From: Oscillospiraceae bacterium
GTDB lineage: Bacteria > Bacillota > Clostridia > Oscillospirales > SIG627
DNA length: 37,177 nucleotides
Assembly: GCA_034925865.1 (NCBI GenBank)
Contig: JAYFRN010000022.1
Location: 1 to 37,177, forward strand
Direction: 5' to 3'
In this document: in pieces, positions 25,397 through 33,471 of the stretch
Layout of the letters: each line of letters opens with the position of its first letter
How positions within the stretch are numbered: position 1 is the first letter of the stretch
Made by a program: the position numbers and the translations under genes
The notes under the pieces: generated by a model
Told to the model about the DNA's origin: nothing
The model's database searches: none
What the model saw: the letters and a program-made list of their open reading frames with translations, nothing else

Positions 25397-25500
25397 ATTA
25401 AAACGGCATTTAAATAAGTCGTGTTTTATAAGAGAGAAAAGCCCATATACCAGAGTCTTTTCTTTCTTAAGCGGTAATTATTTAAATGCCGAGTTAATAA
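25397..25500. repeat. Palindromic intergenic repeat, copy B (long form)
   Basis: The left end, beginning TTATTAAAACGGC, and the right end, finishing GCCGAGTTAATAA, are near-perfect mirror images over 23 bases (two mismatches). The core holds AAGAGAGAAAAGCCCATATAC, as in copies A and F. An extra ATTATTAACGGCAATTATT (25381-25399) adjoins the left edge, so the element is partly doubled. Confidence 0.85.
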
Positions 25501-25545
25501 ATAATCCTTGTTCAGCAAGAGAGAAAGGCTCATATACTGTATTGA
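25501..25545. repeat. Truncated second copy next to copy B
   Basis: ATAATCCTTGTT followed by AAGAGAGAAAGGCTCATATAC repeats the inner left half of the long element, directly after copy B. Its mirror half is missing. The remaining spacer to 25731 holds GACTCATGAGT (dyad) and AT-rich sequence with no gene. Confidence 0.6.
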
Positions 25546-25731
25546 GGTCACCTGAATTTTCGTGTTGTATTATTGACTCATGAGTGACTCGCAATGACAA
25601 AGCACGATTATAAAATCGCTTCATTTATAATGAATATTATATCATATTTATATATATGATGTCAAGCATTGAGCTATATTGGCATATATTGATGTTTTCC
25701 GCAGCCATAAAGTTATATTACTTTTTACTAA

Positions 25732-25766
25732 AAATTAAAAAGCCGTCTCCGGGAGGAGACGGCTTT
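25732..25766 (-). terminator. Rho-independent terminator of the lipoprotein gene
   Basis: AAAGCCGTCTCC (25739-25750) and GGAGACGGCTTT (25755-25766) form a perfect 12-bp stem with a four-base loop. On the minus strand it is followed by TTTTTAATTTTT. It lies 22 bases after the lipoprotein stop. Confidence 0.92.
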
Positions 25767-25788
25767 GAGCGCAGTGTAAATGATATTA

Positions 25789-26244
25789 TCAGCCGTTATC
25801 AGCTGTTGCTGTTGCTTCAGCTGTCGAAGTTGCAGCTGTTACGGTGGAAGCAATCGCTTCTATAGTACCGACAATAACGTCTTTGTCTGCAACGGCAGTT
25901 GTAATAGTGCCGGTCTTAACTTCTTCGTTGTTTTTAACAAAACCGACGAAATGGGTTGCGTCGATTTCATATGTTCCGACTTTTGTAATCTCTCCGGTAG
26001 ATTCGTCATATGCAAGAGTGATCGGTTCTTCAAGACTTTCAAAAGCTGTCTTGACAACTTCGATAAGAGTGGGAGCTTTACTTACTACTTTGACAGGTCC
26101 GTCGAAAAGCACTTCACCGTTTACATCGGTAAACTTAAAGTTTACGTTAATTTCCTTTGCGTCGGTATCTTTCGGTGTGCAGGATGCGAACATTGCGCAT
26201 ACCATCAATGCGGCAAGCAATATCGCAAAAATTCTCTTTTTCAT
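25789..26244 (-). CDS. Small secreted lipoprotein, DUF4430-like
   Basis: 151 residues. A lipoprotein signal (KKR, hydrophobic core, FASC with Cys22) predicts membrane anchoring outside the cell. Residues 30-125 show the beta-rich pattern APTLIEVVKTAFE...THFVGFVKNNEEV...DKDVIVGTIE. This resembles DUF4430 domains (intrinsic-factor-like, a thioester or ligand-binding surface module), matched by eye only. The last 25 residues are almost pure Ala, Thr, Ser and Glu, a linker-like or wall-spanning tail ending at the stop. It has its own near-perfect promoter and a strong terminator, so it is a monocistronic, probably well-expressed gene. Confidence 0.7.
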   Translation of the reverse strand: MKKRIFAILLAALMVCAMFASCTPKDTDAKEINVNFKFTDVNGEVLFDGPVKVVSKAPTLIEVVKTAFESLEEPITLAYDESTGEITKVGTYEIDATHFVGFVKNNEEVKTGTITTAVADKDVIVGTIEAIASTVTAATSTAEATATADNG

Positions 26245-26304
26245 TTCTTTCCTCCAAAACTTGTTGCATCAAAGCAACTTATTCTATTCACAAGAGATGA
26301 GCAT

Positions 26305-26333
26305 ATTATACAGTATGATATTTGGATTGTCAA
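26305..26333 (-). promoter_or_regulatory. Consensus promoter of the lipoprotein gene
   Basis: Minus strand: TTGACA (26328-26333), 17 bases, TATAAT (26305-26310), a perfect sigma-A consensus. The leader contains GTTGC/GCAAC (26263-26278), a small hairpin just before the AGGAAAG ribosome binding site. Confidence 0.88.
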
Positions 26334-26411
26334 GCAAATATGAACAAGCGTTCCATAATTTGCAATATTATCGATATTTCTTAATTATTAATTCATAATC
26401 TGCAATGTTCA

Positions 26412-27749
26412 TTATACTGCGGACCTCGTTTGTCTTGAAAGCAGCTTTACAGACAAATCCTTGCCGATTCTGTATTCCGATACGGCCTCTATTTCACCGC
26501 TGTCAAGCTGATTGCGAAGCATTATCAGCACAGTCGCTTCACAGGGAACGCCCTGATAAGCAAGCAACACTCTTTTATTCGCCGCGGTATCGTCAGACGC
26601 GCTGTCCTTGATTGAAAGCCCAAAATGATATGCGCGGTAGTTCCTGCCATATAGATAACGTGAAACGAGGATTTCGCAGGTATATCCTTCTGGCAAAGTA
26701 CTTTTGGCGTTTATAACAAGCTCGTTTTTTGTTCCGCTTTCAATAGTAAAGAAATTCCTGCACGCGTCAAGAAGCTTTTCCAGAGCCTCCGGTTTTAATT
26801 GCTTCACTCCGTTTGAGTCGTATGTATAATCATCTTCTGAAAATTTCGTTGAATTTTCGCGCAGATCAGCGGACGCTCTTAAATTACGGTAAATTATTGC
26901 AGCGATAAGCTTTGCCGCTTCACAGCGCTTTAACGGATCGCCGGGATTGAAGCATCCGTTTTCGTCTCCGTTAAATATTCCGTCATAGTAGCATTTAAGG
27001 ACATACAGACGGGAGGATTCGGGGATCGAACAGTAATCCTTTATAAGTGAAGCATATTTTTCAAGCTCCGCGGACGGATACATTCCGCCGCGTATATATT
27101 CATGTCCGTACAACGATATCTGAGGATAAAGCGTACAGCTATTGAGAGTATTCCCGTTCGGCGCATGAAGCGAATCCAACTCAAACGATAATGACAAAAG
27201 TTTTGCGGTTTCAGCCCTGCTTATTCTCGCGTCAAGCTGCCTTTCCGCTTCCGGGCTTATAGCAACAGTCTCACCGGAAATTTTGATTCCATAATCACTG
27301 TCCGATAAAATACCTCCGTCCGCAAGCAGCTTTACATATCCGGAATACCACAGGTCAGCTCCTTCGGCGCCGGCTGTTATAAGCGCACTGCGCGCTTCAG
27401 ACGCTCTGTCTTCAATGCCGAGATATCTCGTGATCAGTGCGAACAGCTGCACCGCGCTGAGCAATTCATCCGGTTCAAAGGATGTTTCTGATGTCCCAAG
27501 AAAGATTTTGTCATCGATAAGCGGCTCTAAATACGAATAAAACCAGTCCGACTCCGAAACATCAGTAAAATTCGAAACCGTTACTGACGGCGCACACAAA
27601 GGCGCGCCGTCAGTAACGGTGGAAGATAAGGCAGCGTTGACTGGAGGATTCGTAGCAAACGAACCCAAAGAGGACATTGTAACGATTGAAACGGCAAGAG
27701 TTGCCGATACCATAAATTTAATATATTTTTTTGCCGGTATTGAAAGCAT
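26412..27749 (-). CDS. Exported protein with S-layer-homology-like repeats
   Basis: 446 residues from the Met preceded by AGGTG; an in-frame Met 36 bases upstream lacks a ribosome binding site. A signal peptide is followed by a short Pro/Ala/Thr linker. Then come SLH-like units: FTDVSESDWFYSYLEPLI (first), LWYSGYVKLLADGGILS (second) and YYDGIFNGDENGCFNPGD ending RCEAAKLIAAI (third). SLH repeats bind pyruvylated wall polymers and hold proteins on the cell surface. The final 130 residues are an unassigned beta-rich domain. A perfect 17-bp inverted repeat lies inside the gene at 27577-27620. Located 73 bases downstream of the HtrA gene. Confidence 0.75.
   Translation of the reverse strand: MLSIPAKKYIKFMVSATLAVSIVTMSSLGSFATNPPVNAALSSTVTDGAPLCAPSVTVSNFTDVSESDWFYSYLEPLIDDKIFLGTSETSFEPDELLSAVQLFALITRYLGIEDRASEARSALITAGAEGADLWYSGYVKLLADGGILSDSDYGIKISGETVAISPEAERQLDARISRAETAKLLSLSFELDSLHAPNGNTLNSCTLYPQISLYGHEYIRGGMYPSAELEKYASLIKDYCSIPESSRLYVLKCYYDGIFNGDENGCFNPGDPLKRCEAAKLIAAIIYRNLRASADLRENSTKFSEDDYTYDSNGVKQLKPEALEKLLDACRNFFTIESGTKNELVINAKSTLPEGYTCEILVSRYLYGRNYRAYHFGLSIKDSASDDTAANKRVLLAYQGVPCEATVLIMLRNQLDSGEIEAVSEYRIGKDLSVKLLSRQTRSAV
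27577..27620. repeat. Perfect 17-bp inverted repeat inside the SLH gene
   Basis: ACCGTTACTGACGGCGC (27577-27593) and GCGCCGTCAGTAACGGT (27604-27620) are exact reverse complements with a ten-base loop. It lies about 130 bases into the coding sequence, in the linker between signal peptide and first SLH unit. In RNA it would make a very stable hairpin. Confidence 0.9.
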
Positions 27750-27822
27750 CTTTTTCACCTGAATATTTTTTATGTAGTATACCACGGATTCTACATTTTT
27801 GCTATATTCTCAGAAAAATATT

Positions 27823-29202
27823 TTATTCAGTGGCAGCCCCAAGCGTAACAGACAGGTCAATCGTGGCTTTTCCGCGGTATATCTCAACCTGAACGACATC
27901 GCCAATTTTATGAGCGGTAATAAGGTCGGCAAGCTCTGTGCCTGACTTTACTTCCTTGCCGTCAAATTTTAGAATAATGTCTCCGAAGAGTATGCCGGCT
28001 TTATCGGCCGCTCCGCCCTTTGTGGTAAAGAGTACATATACTCCGAGCGGCGCGCCGTATTTTGCGGCATCACTCTCTGCCATGTTCTGAACCGTAACCC
28101 CTAGAGCGGCGCGTCCGGAAACGAACTCATTATCAGGTCTCTGAAGCACGGCTCCGTCCTTGATAATAGCTTCAATTATAGGGATAACACCGTTGATCGG
28201 AATGGCAAATCCCATGCCTTCGTATCCGTCAGCCAGCTTAAGAGTGTTTATTCCGATAACCTGTCCGTATTGATTCAAAAGCGGACCGCCCGAGTTGCCC
28301 GGATTTATTGACGCGTCAATTTGTATGACGGTCATTGTTTTTATGACGTTACCCGAATCGTTTGTAATTTTTACGTCGCGGTTTATAGCGGAAACCATAC
28401 CATGGGTTGAAGTACCGGCAAATTCTATACCTGCCGGAGTTCCTATTGCGATGACCGGGTCGCCCTCTTCGATTTTGTCCGAGTCTCCAAGCTCTACGGA
28501 AGGAAGCTCCTCTGCGTCGATGTGGAGGACGGCAATATCAGTAAGAGAGTCGGTTCCCACCACTGTTGCCGGATATTCCGAACCATCTTTTAATACAACG
28601 GTTACCTTTGTACTGTCTTCAACGACATGACAATTTGTAATTATATATCTCTTGTCGGTATCGTTTTCGGTAGCTTTTATAATGAAACCGCTGCCGATGC
28701 TTTTTGAAATGTCCTTGCCGTTGATTTGAGTAACGGCAATAATGCCGACTACACTGGGCTTGGCTTTTTTGATTATATCCTTGTTCGAAAGCGTTCCGCT
28801 TGTGACAGACATCGGAATCTGGATTACCGGTGTCTGCGTCTGAGTTTCGTTGCTTGTCTCGGTTTGCTGCTGATTTCCGGAAGCAACAGGTTTATATCCT
28901 CCGGCAATCACAGCGACAAGACATGACACGGTAACAAGGCATACCATTGTCATAACCGCAGCGAATATCTTCAGACCCTTGAAATCCGTTTTCAATTTGC
29001 GTTGACGGCTGTTTTTCTCGTATTCGTCATAGCTCCATTTGTTCTTGAATCCGCCGTATGAAAGCTCTGTCTGAGCCGGCGAGCGGACGGGTTCGTTTTC
29101 GGAAAGCGGCTGTGCCGAAACATTGTTTTCCGAATTTTCTTTTTGCGGTGCTTCGGATGCGCCCTGATCTTCATTTTTAATGTTTTTTATTTCGTCTGAC
29201 AT
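27823..29202 (-). CDS. Membrane-anchored HtrA/DegP-type serine protease
   Basis: Envelope quality-control protease, 459 residues. Layout: hydrophilic acidic cytoplasmic N-terminus (1-70), one membrane helix (about 79-101), a Gln/Thr-rich linker, the trypsin-like domain with catalytic His192 (TNCHVV), Asp222 (TDIAVL) and Ser304 (NPGNSGGPL), then one PDZ domain (about 365-455). This is the standard Firmicute HtrA arrangement, protease outside. Start ATG has GGAGATGAG upstream. It follows the two-component genes by 138 bases, and AttATA at 29237-29242 (TATAAT on the minus strand) suggests its own promoter. HtrA beside a sensor kinase is a familiar envelope-stress pairing. Confidence 0.92.
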   Translation of the reverse strand: MSDEIKNIKNEDQGASEAPQKENSENNVSAQPLSENEPVRSPAQTELSYGGFKNKWSYDEYEKNSRQRKLKTDFKGLKIFAAVMTMVCLVTVSCLVAVIAGGYKPVASGNQQQTETSNETQTQTPVIQIPMSVTSGTLSNKDIIKKAKPSVVGIIAVTQINGKDISKSIGSGFIIKATENDTDKRYIITNCHVVEDSTKVTVVLKDGSEYPATVVGTDSLTDIAVLHIDAEELPSVELGDSDKIEEGDPVIAIGTPAGIEFAGTSTHGMVSAINRDVKITNDSGNVIKTMTVIQIDASINPGNSGGPLLNQYGQVIGINTLKLADGYEGMGFAIPINGVIPIIEAIIKDGAVLQRPDNEFVSGRAALGVTVQNMAESDAAKYGAPLGVYVLFTTKGGAADKAGILFGDIILKFDGKEVKSGTELADLITAHKIGDVVQVEIYRGKATIDLSVTLGAATE

Positions 29203-29340
29203 ACGCTCATCTCCGTATCACAGAATTTACTGTACGATTATATTAACATAAAAATATGAAATAAATGTTGTATTTTTGTGTAGTTTTGCAGAAATTTTAC
29301 ATGATGGATTGTTTCAACCCGAAGGCTTTTCTTATAATCA

Positions 29341-30831
29341 TCAATTTATGTTCTGCGCCTTGCTTTCATGGACACGCGACAGGGTAAATACGAATTCGCA
29401 GTATTCGCCGTATTCGCTCTTTACCCAGATCTCCTCGCCATGACTGTCGAGAATCGTTTTTACTATATATAATCCGAGTCCGACACCGGTTTTGTCAAGT
29501 CCTCTTGATTTGTCAGACTTGAAAAAGCGGTCAAAAACGAAAGGCAGATCCTCCGGCGGTATGCCGATCCCGGTGTTTTTCACAGAAAAGAAAACTTTTT
29601 TGTCTTTTTCATGTATGTTCAGCGAAAGCTGACCGCCGGGCTTTGAAAATTTAACGGCATTGTCGCATAGATTGTACACAACCTGATGAATCGCATCCGG
29701 GTCGGCGAACACAGTCATTTTATCGCTGTCGCAATCGAATACGACATCAAGGTTTTTCTCATCGATTTTCTTTTCCATAGATATGAGAATTTGGCGCGCA
29801 AGTTCGCATATGTCGAAAGCCGATTTGTTGAATTTTCTTTCTCCGGCCTGCATTCTTGAAATATCAAGCAAACTTGAGACAAGACGCGAAAGGCGTTTGA
29901 CCTCGGCTTGTACGATATTCAGGTAATAAGACTGCTTTTCCTGCGGAATGTAGCCGTTCAATATACCGTCGATAAATCCGGATATAGACGTCATCGGCGT
30001 TCTCAGATCATGTGACACATTCGCGAGGAAATTTTTCCTCAATTCCTCGTTCCGTTCAAGTGAATTTGCCATATTGTTAAAAGCCACAGCAAGCTCCGCA
30101 ATTTCATCCTCACCCTTCACCGGAACGCGGACATCGAATTTTCCCTGAGCAAACTGCTTCGCCGCGCGGCTCATTTCTTTGATAGGAGACGTGATTTTCT
30201 CACTGAGAAAATATATTGCGATAAGAGCAATAAGGAAAAGCCATAGCATACTGATGATTATGGTCTTTGTCATCTGCTCGGTAATACCTGTTTTGGCCAA
30301 AGATGGTGAACAGATAAAAAACGCTCCGGCTATTTCAGATTCGGCGTTCTGAGCGGACGAGTTCTTTTTTTCCATCAGATACACGCTGTTAAGGTGTTTT
30401 TTTTCAAAAACACCTCCCAGTGTGCTGAAGGAATAGATATCGACGCCCTTGATTATATCGTTCATCACGCTCTCGGGAACATCGGCGCGGAAATATTCCG
30501 TATCACCGTCCGGAAGTCCGGACACAAGAATTTTACCTGTAGTGTCTGTAATGAATATGACCGTTTCGGATTTTTCGGCTTGTATCTGAAGCGTGCTTTT
30601 CAGGTAACCATTGTAATCGGTCATTAACGTATTGAAATCACAGCAAAGCATATTCATATACACATTTATGCTGTGTATAGTTATCTCCGCCGTATGAAGA
30701 ATCAGTTCCTGCTTTGCCTCATAAGCGTAATTTGTTATAACGGAGCTCATTATTAACGCAAGCAGCATAAAGCTTATGAGAATAAGCAGCATAAACGCGC
30801 TGATATACCGCGTAAATACGCTTTTAAACAA
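29341..30831 (-). CDS. Sensor histidine kinase
   Basis: Membrane kinase partnering the response regulator encoded just upstream. 496 residues: first helix about 11-33, an extracellular sensor region about 34-185, second helix about 189-209, HAMP (about 210-262), the phospho-acceptor His274 in NVSHDLRTPM, the N box NLCDNAVKFSKP, and G boxes NTGIGIPPEDLPFVFDRF and GVGLGLYIVK. All catalytic motifs are intact. Translation starts at a TTG with GGAGG seven bases upstream. The sensor region contains two adjacent Cys (CCDF). Class resembles PhoR/ResE-type kinases; the signal is unknown. Confidence 0.92.
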   Translation of the reverse strand: MFKSVFTRYISAFMLLILISFMLLALIMSSVITNYAYEAKQELILHTAEITIHSINVYMNMLCCDFNTLMTDYNGYLKSTLQIQAEKSETVIFITDTTGKILVSGLPDGDTEYFRADVPESVMNDIIKGVDIYSFSTLGGVFEKKHLNSVYLMEKKNSSAQNAESEIAGAFFICSPSLAKTGITEQMTKTIIISMLWLFLIALIAIYFLSEKITSPIKEMSRAAKQFAQGKFDVRVPVKGEDEIAELAVAFNNMANSLERNEELRKNFLANVSHDLRTPMTSISGFIDGILNGYIPQEKQSYYLNIVQAEVKRLSRLVSSLLDISRMQAGERKFNKSAFDICELARQILISMEKKIDEKNLDVVFDCDSDKMTVFADPDAIHQVVYNLCDNAVKFSKPGGQLSLNIHEKDKKVFFSVKNTGIGIPPEDLPFVFDRFFKSDKSRGLDKTGVGLGLYIVKTILDSHGEEIWVKSEYGEYCEFVFTLSRVHESKAQNIN

Positions 30832-30866
30832 AATCCGGCCTCCGGGAATTAATTATTGGCTTCTTA

Positions 30867-31553
30867 TTATAGGAGCTCGAATTTATATCCCACACCCCAA
30901 ACAGTTTTCAGAACCCATTTTGTGCTTATGCCTTCGAGCTTTTCGCGAAGACGCTTCACATGGACATCGACTGTACGTGAGTCTCCGAGATAGTCGAAGC
31001 CCCATACTTTATCGAGAAGCTGATCGCGGGTAAACACACGATTGTAATTGGAAGCGAGAAAGTAAAGCAGCTCAAGCTCCTTAGGAGGAATATCCACCGG
31101 CTTCCCTTTGAGTTTAAGCTCGTATTTCTGAAGGCTGATTTCAATATTATCGAATTTTATCGCTTCACCTTCGTCGAAATTATCATGTCCGTTTGAGCGG
31201 CGGAGAACAGCCTTGACACGCGCGGAAACCTCTTTCATATCGAAGGGCTTTACAATAAAATCGTCGGCACCGAGTTCAAGACCCAGAACCTTGTCAAAAA
31301 CTTCGCCTTTAGCGGTGATCATGATTACCGGCTTGCTGCTCCTCTCACGGATCTCACGACATACCTGCCATCCGTCCATCTTCGGAAGCATGATATCCAG
31401 GAGAACAAGATCAGGTTCGTATATACGGAATGCACCGATCGCTTCGGCACCATCATTGGCCGTCTTCACCTCGTAGCCGTCATTTTCGAGATAAAGCTTC
31501 AGAAGCTCGCAGATGTTGAGGTCATCATCGACCACAAGAATTTTGGTTGACAT
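30867..31553 (-). CDS. OmpR/PhoB-family response regulator
   Basis: 228 residues. The receiver domain has the acidic pocket VVDDD (8-11), phospho-acceptor Asp53 in LLDIMLPKMDG, Thr80 and Lys102 (VKPF). The C-terminal winged helix (about 130-228) has LELLYFLASNYNRVFTRDQLL, DSRTVDVHVKRLREKL and WGVGYKFE. It is transcribed first, 35 bases before its kinase, with AAAAGGAG six bases ahead of the ATG. Probable targets include nearby envelope genes such as htrA, which is inference only. Confidence 0.94.
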   Translation of the reverse strand: MSTKILVVDDDLNICELLKLYLENDGYEVKTANDGAEAIGAFRIYEPDLVLLDIMLPKMDGWQVCREIRERSSKPVIMITAKGEVFDKVLGLELGADDFIVKPFDMKEVSARVKAVLRRSNGHDNFDEGEAIKFDNIEISLQKYELKLKGKPVDIPPKELELLYFLASNYNRVFTRDQLLDKVWGFDYLGDSRTVDVHVKRLREKLEGISTKWVLKTVWGVGYKFELL

Positions 31554-31575
31554 GGTATTCTCCTTTTCACTTTAC

Positions 31576-31593
31576 GCATGCCGCAAGGCATGC
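31576..31593. repeat. GCATGCC hairpin ahead of the response regulator
   Basis: GCATGCC-GCAA-GGCATGC: a perfect 7-bp stem with a four-base loop in the probable 5' leader of the response regulator gene, about 15 bases before its ribosome binding site. It may be an operator dyad or an mRNA stabiliser. Confidence 0.45.
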
Positions 31594-32311
31594 TATGTAT
31601 AATTTTATTCACACTTGAAATGTTAACTAAGTTTATGCTATGTGACAATTATATACTATGTTGCCTCGCATATGATGTATATTTTATGATCATTTTATTA
31701 ATTTTATTTGAACCGTTGCACGTATTTCCCCTCAGTAACAAACGGCATAACCAGAGAATCTCGATTTATTGAATAGAAGTGTTTTAAAATACATTTATAT
31801 TTTTATGCACATTGAACAAGCTCATAATTGAATTACATAAAAATGTTCTGTATTATGTTATTTATTGCTTTATTTATACCAAATCAGGTTTTTATGCCAA
31901 ATACCCTATAAGCTTTATCGATATCCTTTATAATAAGCAATGATTTTACTTCCGATATTACAGGTACACAATACTGAAACGTTACCGAGCTGCTTATAAA
32001 CGTAATAAATATTAAACTCGTCTCATATTACAGCCGCAAACCTTATTATTTTATATTATATCCGATAACACTGCCGGATCAGGTCCGTGCAATGCCACAA
32101 TCCGTTTTGTTTCCAATATATACTATTTATATATACAGCATATTGTAAAAACTCGCTTGTTATGTTATAATAATATAAGCATATATTATATTGTTACCAA
32201 AATTCGAACTAAAACAATCGAAAACTGAATTACATCGCTTATGTAAGACTGATAAAGTGTACAGAAGCAAATCGAAGCCTGATAAAGTGGCAATCAATAC
32301 GTAATACGATC
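31594..32311. other. Long AT-rich spacer without a gene
   Basis: Divergent region between the regulator and the P-loop ATPase gene. No frame in it has coding character; a 64-codon plus-strand frame at 31578-31772 is hydrophobic but has no ribosome binding site. It holds a promoter at 32143-32171 and a direct repeat CTGATAAAGTG (32249-32259 and 32279-32289), possibly the scar of an element. Confidence 0.6.
32143..32171 (+). promoter_or_regulatory. Extended -10 promoter upstream of the P-loop ATPase
   Basis: TTGTAA (32143-32148), 17 bases, TATAAT (32166-32171) preceded by TGT (TGn). Transcription would begin near 32178 and give a leader of about 275 bases that includes palindrome copy C. Confidence 0.6.
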
Positions 32312-32389
32312 TTATTAAAACGGCAATTATAAAAACGGCATTTGAATAAGCCGTGTTTTACGGTAATTATTTAAAGGCAGGGTTAATAA
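32312..32389. repeat. Palindromic intergenic repeat, copy C (short form)
   Basis: Begins TTATTAAAACGGC and ends GGTTAATAA. The centre reads GCCGTGTTTTACGGTAATTATT, lacking the AAGAGAGAAAAG stem of the long form. The left side has a doubled CGGCAATTAT/CGGCATTTGAAT segment, as in copy B. Confidence 0.75.
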
Positions 32390-32452
32390 ATAATGATGGT
32401 TTTATTGCGGTAATGGTTTAATTGCGAGTAAAAGATAAGGATAATCATAACA

Positions 32453-33163
32453 ATGAAAAAGCTGACGGAATATATAAAAAAAATTAACGATGCGCCCGTA
32501 ATAATCATATGCGGGCATTATGGTGCGGGAAAGACAAACATTGCTGTCAACCTTACGCTGGAGCTTGCTGAAAACAGCCGGAAAGAAAATAAAATAATAC
32601 TCGCGGATCTTGACATAGTGAATCCGTATTTTCGCTCCTCTGACAATACCGCCGAAATTATAGCTTCAGGCGCGGAGGTTATAATACCGCAATATGCCGG
32701 CAGCAATGTAGACATTCCCGCAATTCCCGGCGAACTGAAACGCGTGTTTTTACCCGGCTTTAAGTCTGTTCTCGACGTCGGCGGAGACGACAGCGGCGCG
32801 ATTGTCCTGAGCGGATACTGGGAGGATATAATAAAAGCCGGTTATAATTTTATATATATAATCAACGAAAGCCGTCTTTATATTAAATCGCCGCTTGACG
32901 CGTCTTCAATGCTTTCGGGCATACAGACAGCGTCCGGTCTTAAGGCGACCTGTATAATTAACAATACGAATCTCGGTCAGGAAACAAACGCTGATATAAT
33001 AAGGCACGGGTTTGACTACGCCGAAAGGGTATGCTCGTTAACCGGTCTGCCGCTTTGCGCCACATCCATTCCCGAATCAATTTTCAACGCTTTTTCAGCG
33101 GATGAAATTGAGAAATACCGAATATGTCCTATAAAGGATGTCACAAAGAAGCTTTATAACTAA
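32453..33163 (+). CDS. P-loop ATPase of the CobB/MinD/ParA type
   Basis: SIMIBI-class nucleotide-binding protein, 236 residues, soluble. Walker A GHYGAGKTN (21-29) follows a short lead. KIILADLDIVNPYFR supplies the switch Asp of the MinD/CobQ fold, and DVGGDDSGAIVL is a Walker-B-like block. No partner such as ParB or MinC is nearby, and the role is unknown; similar stand-alone ATPases are common in clostridia. The start ATG has only a weak AAGGATAA ribosome binding site. It is preceded by a long leader carrying palindrome copy C. Confidence 0.75.
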   Translation: MKKLTEYIKKINDAPVIIICGHYGAGKTNIAVNLTLELAENSRKENKIILADLDIVNPYFRSSDNTAEIIASGAEVIIPQYAGSNVDIPAIPGELKRVFLPGFKSVLDVGGDDSGAIVLSGYWEDIIKAGYNFIYIINESRLYIKSPLDASSMLSGIQTASGLKATCIINNTNLGQETNADIIRHGFDYAERVCSLTGLPLCATSIPESIFNAFSADEIEKYRICPIKDVTKKLYN

Positions 33164-33357
33164 AGTAATATATGACAGTAAATTTCAGCAAAAAGATAAG
33201 CAGGGCGTTGTTGTATAATTTAATATTACCAAAATTTTTCTCATAAATCGGAAATCTATACGATGATAAATTGGTCTTTTTACACAGAATACAGTTATCA
33301 CCCGTTTGATCAGCATGACATATAATAAGGTGATAAAAACCTGCTGTGTTTTGATAA
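33164..33357. other. Spacer after the ATPase gene
   Basis: AT-rich. No convincing terminator. TATAAT occurs at 33214-33219 and 33321-33326 but without good -35 boxes. Copy D of the palindrome follows. Confidence 0.5.
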
Positions 33358-33420
33358 TCATTAAAACGGCAATAAAATAATCCTTGTTTTGCGGTAATTA
33401 TTTAATAGCCGAGTTAATAA
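33358..33420. repeat. Palindromic intergenic repeat, copy D (short form)
   Basis: Starts TCATTAAAACGGC nearby and ends GCCGAGTTAATAA; the centre is AATAATCCTTGTTTTGCGG. It is the reverse complement in layout of copy E, which flanks the same gene on its other side. Confidence 0.78.
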
Positions 33421-33441
33421 CTATATATCAATATTTATAAC

Positions 33442-33471
33442 GGAGGCGCGGAAATCCGCGGCATTCCATTG
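33442..33471 (+). promoter_or_regulatory. SD-hairpin-TTG start region
   Basis: GGAGG (33442-33446) is 22 bases from the TTG at 33469, too far for normal initiation. Between them CGCGGA-AA-TCCGCG (33447-33460) folds into a 6-bp hairpin, which would shorten the effective spacing to about eight bases. Alternatively a rare ATC (33454) or ATT (33463) start is used. Confidence 0.4.

Noticed and set aside
25844-26398. Plus-strand frame of 184 codons over the lipoprotein
   Set aside because: The minus-strand gene has signal peptide, promoter, ribosome binding site and terminator; this frame is its complement.
31578-31772. Hydrophobic 64-codon plus-strand frame
   Set aside because: No ribosome binding site, starts inside a hairpin, and AT-rich sequence easily gives Leu/Phe/Ile runs.
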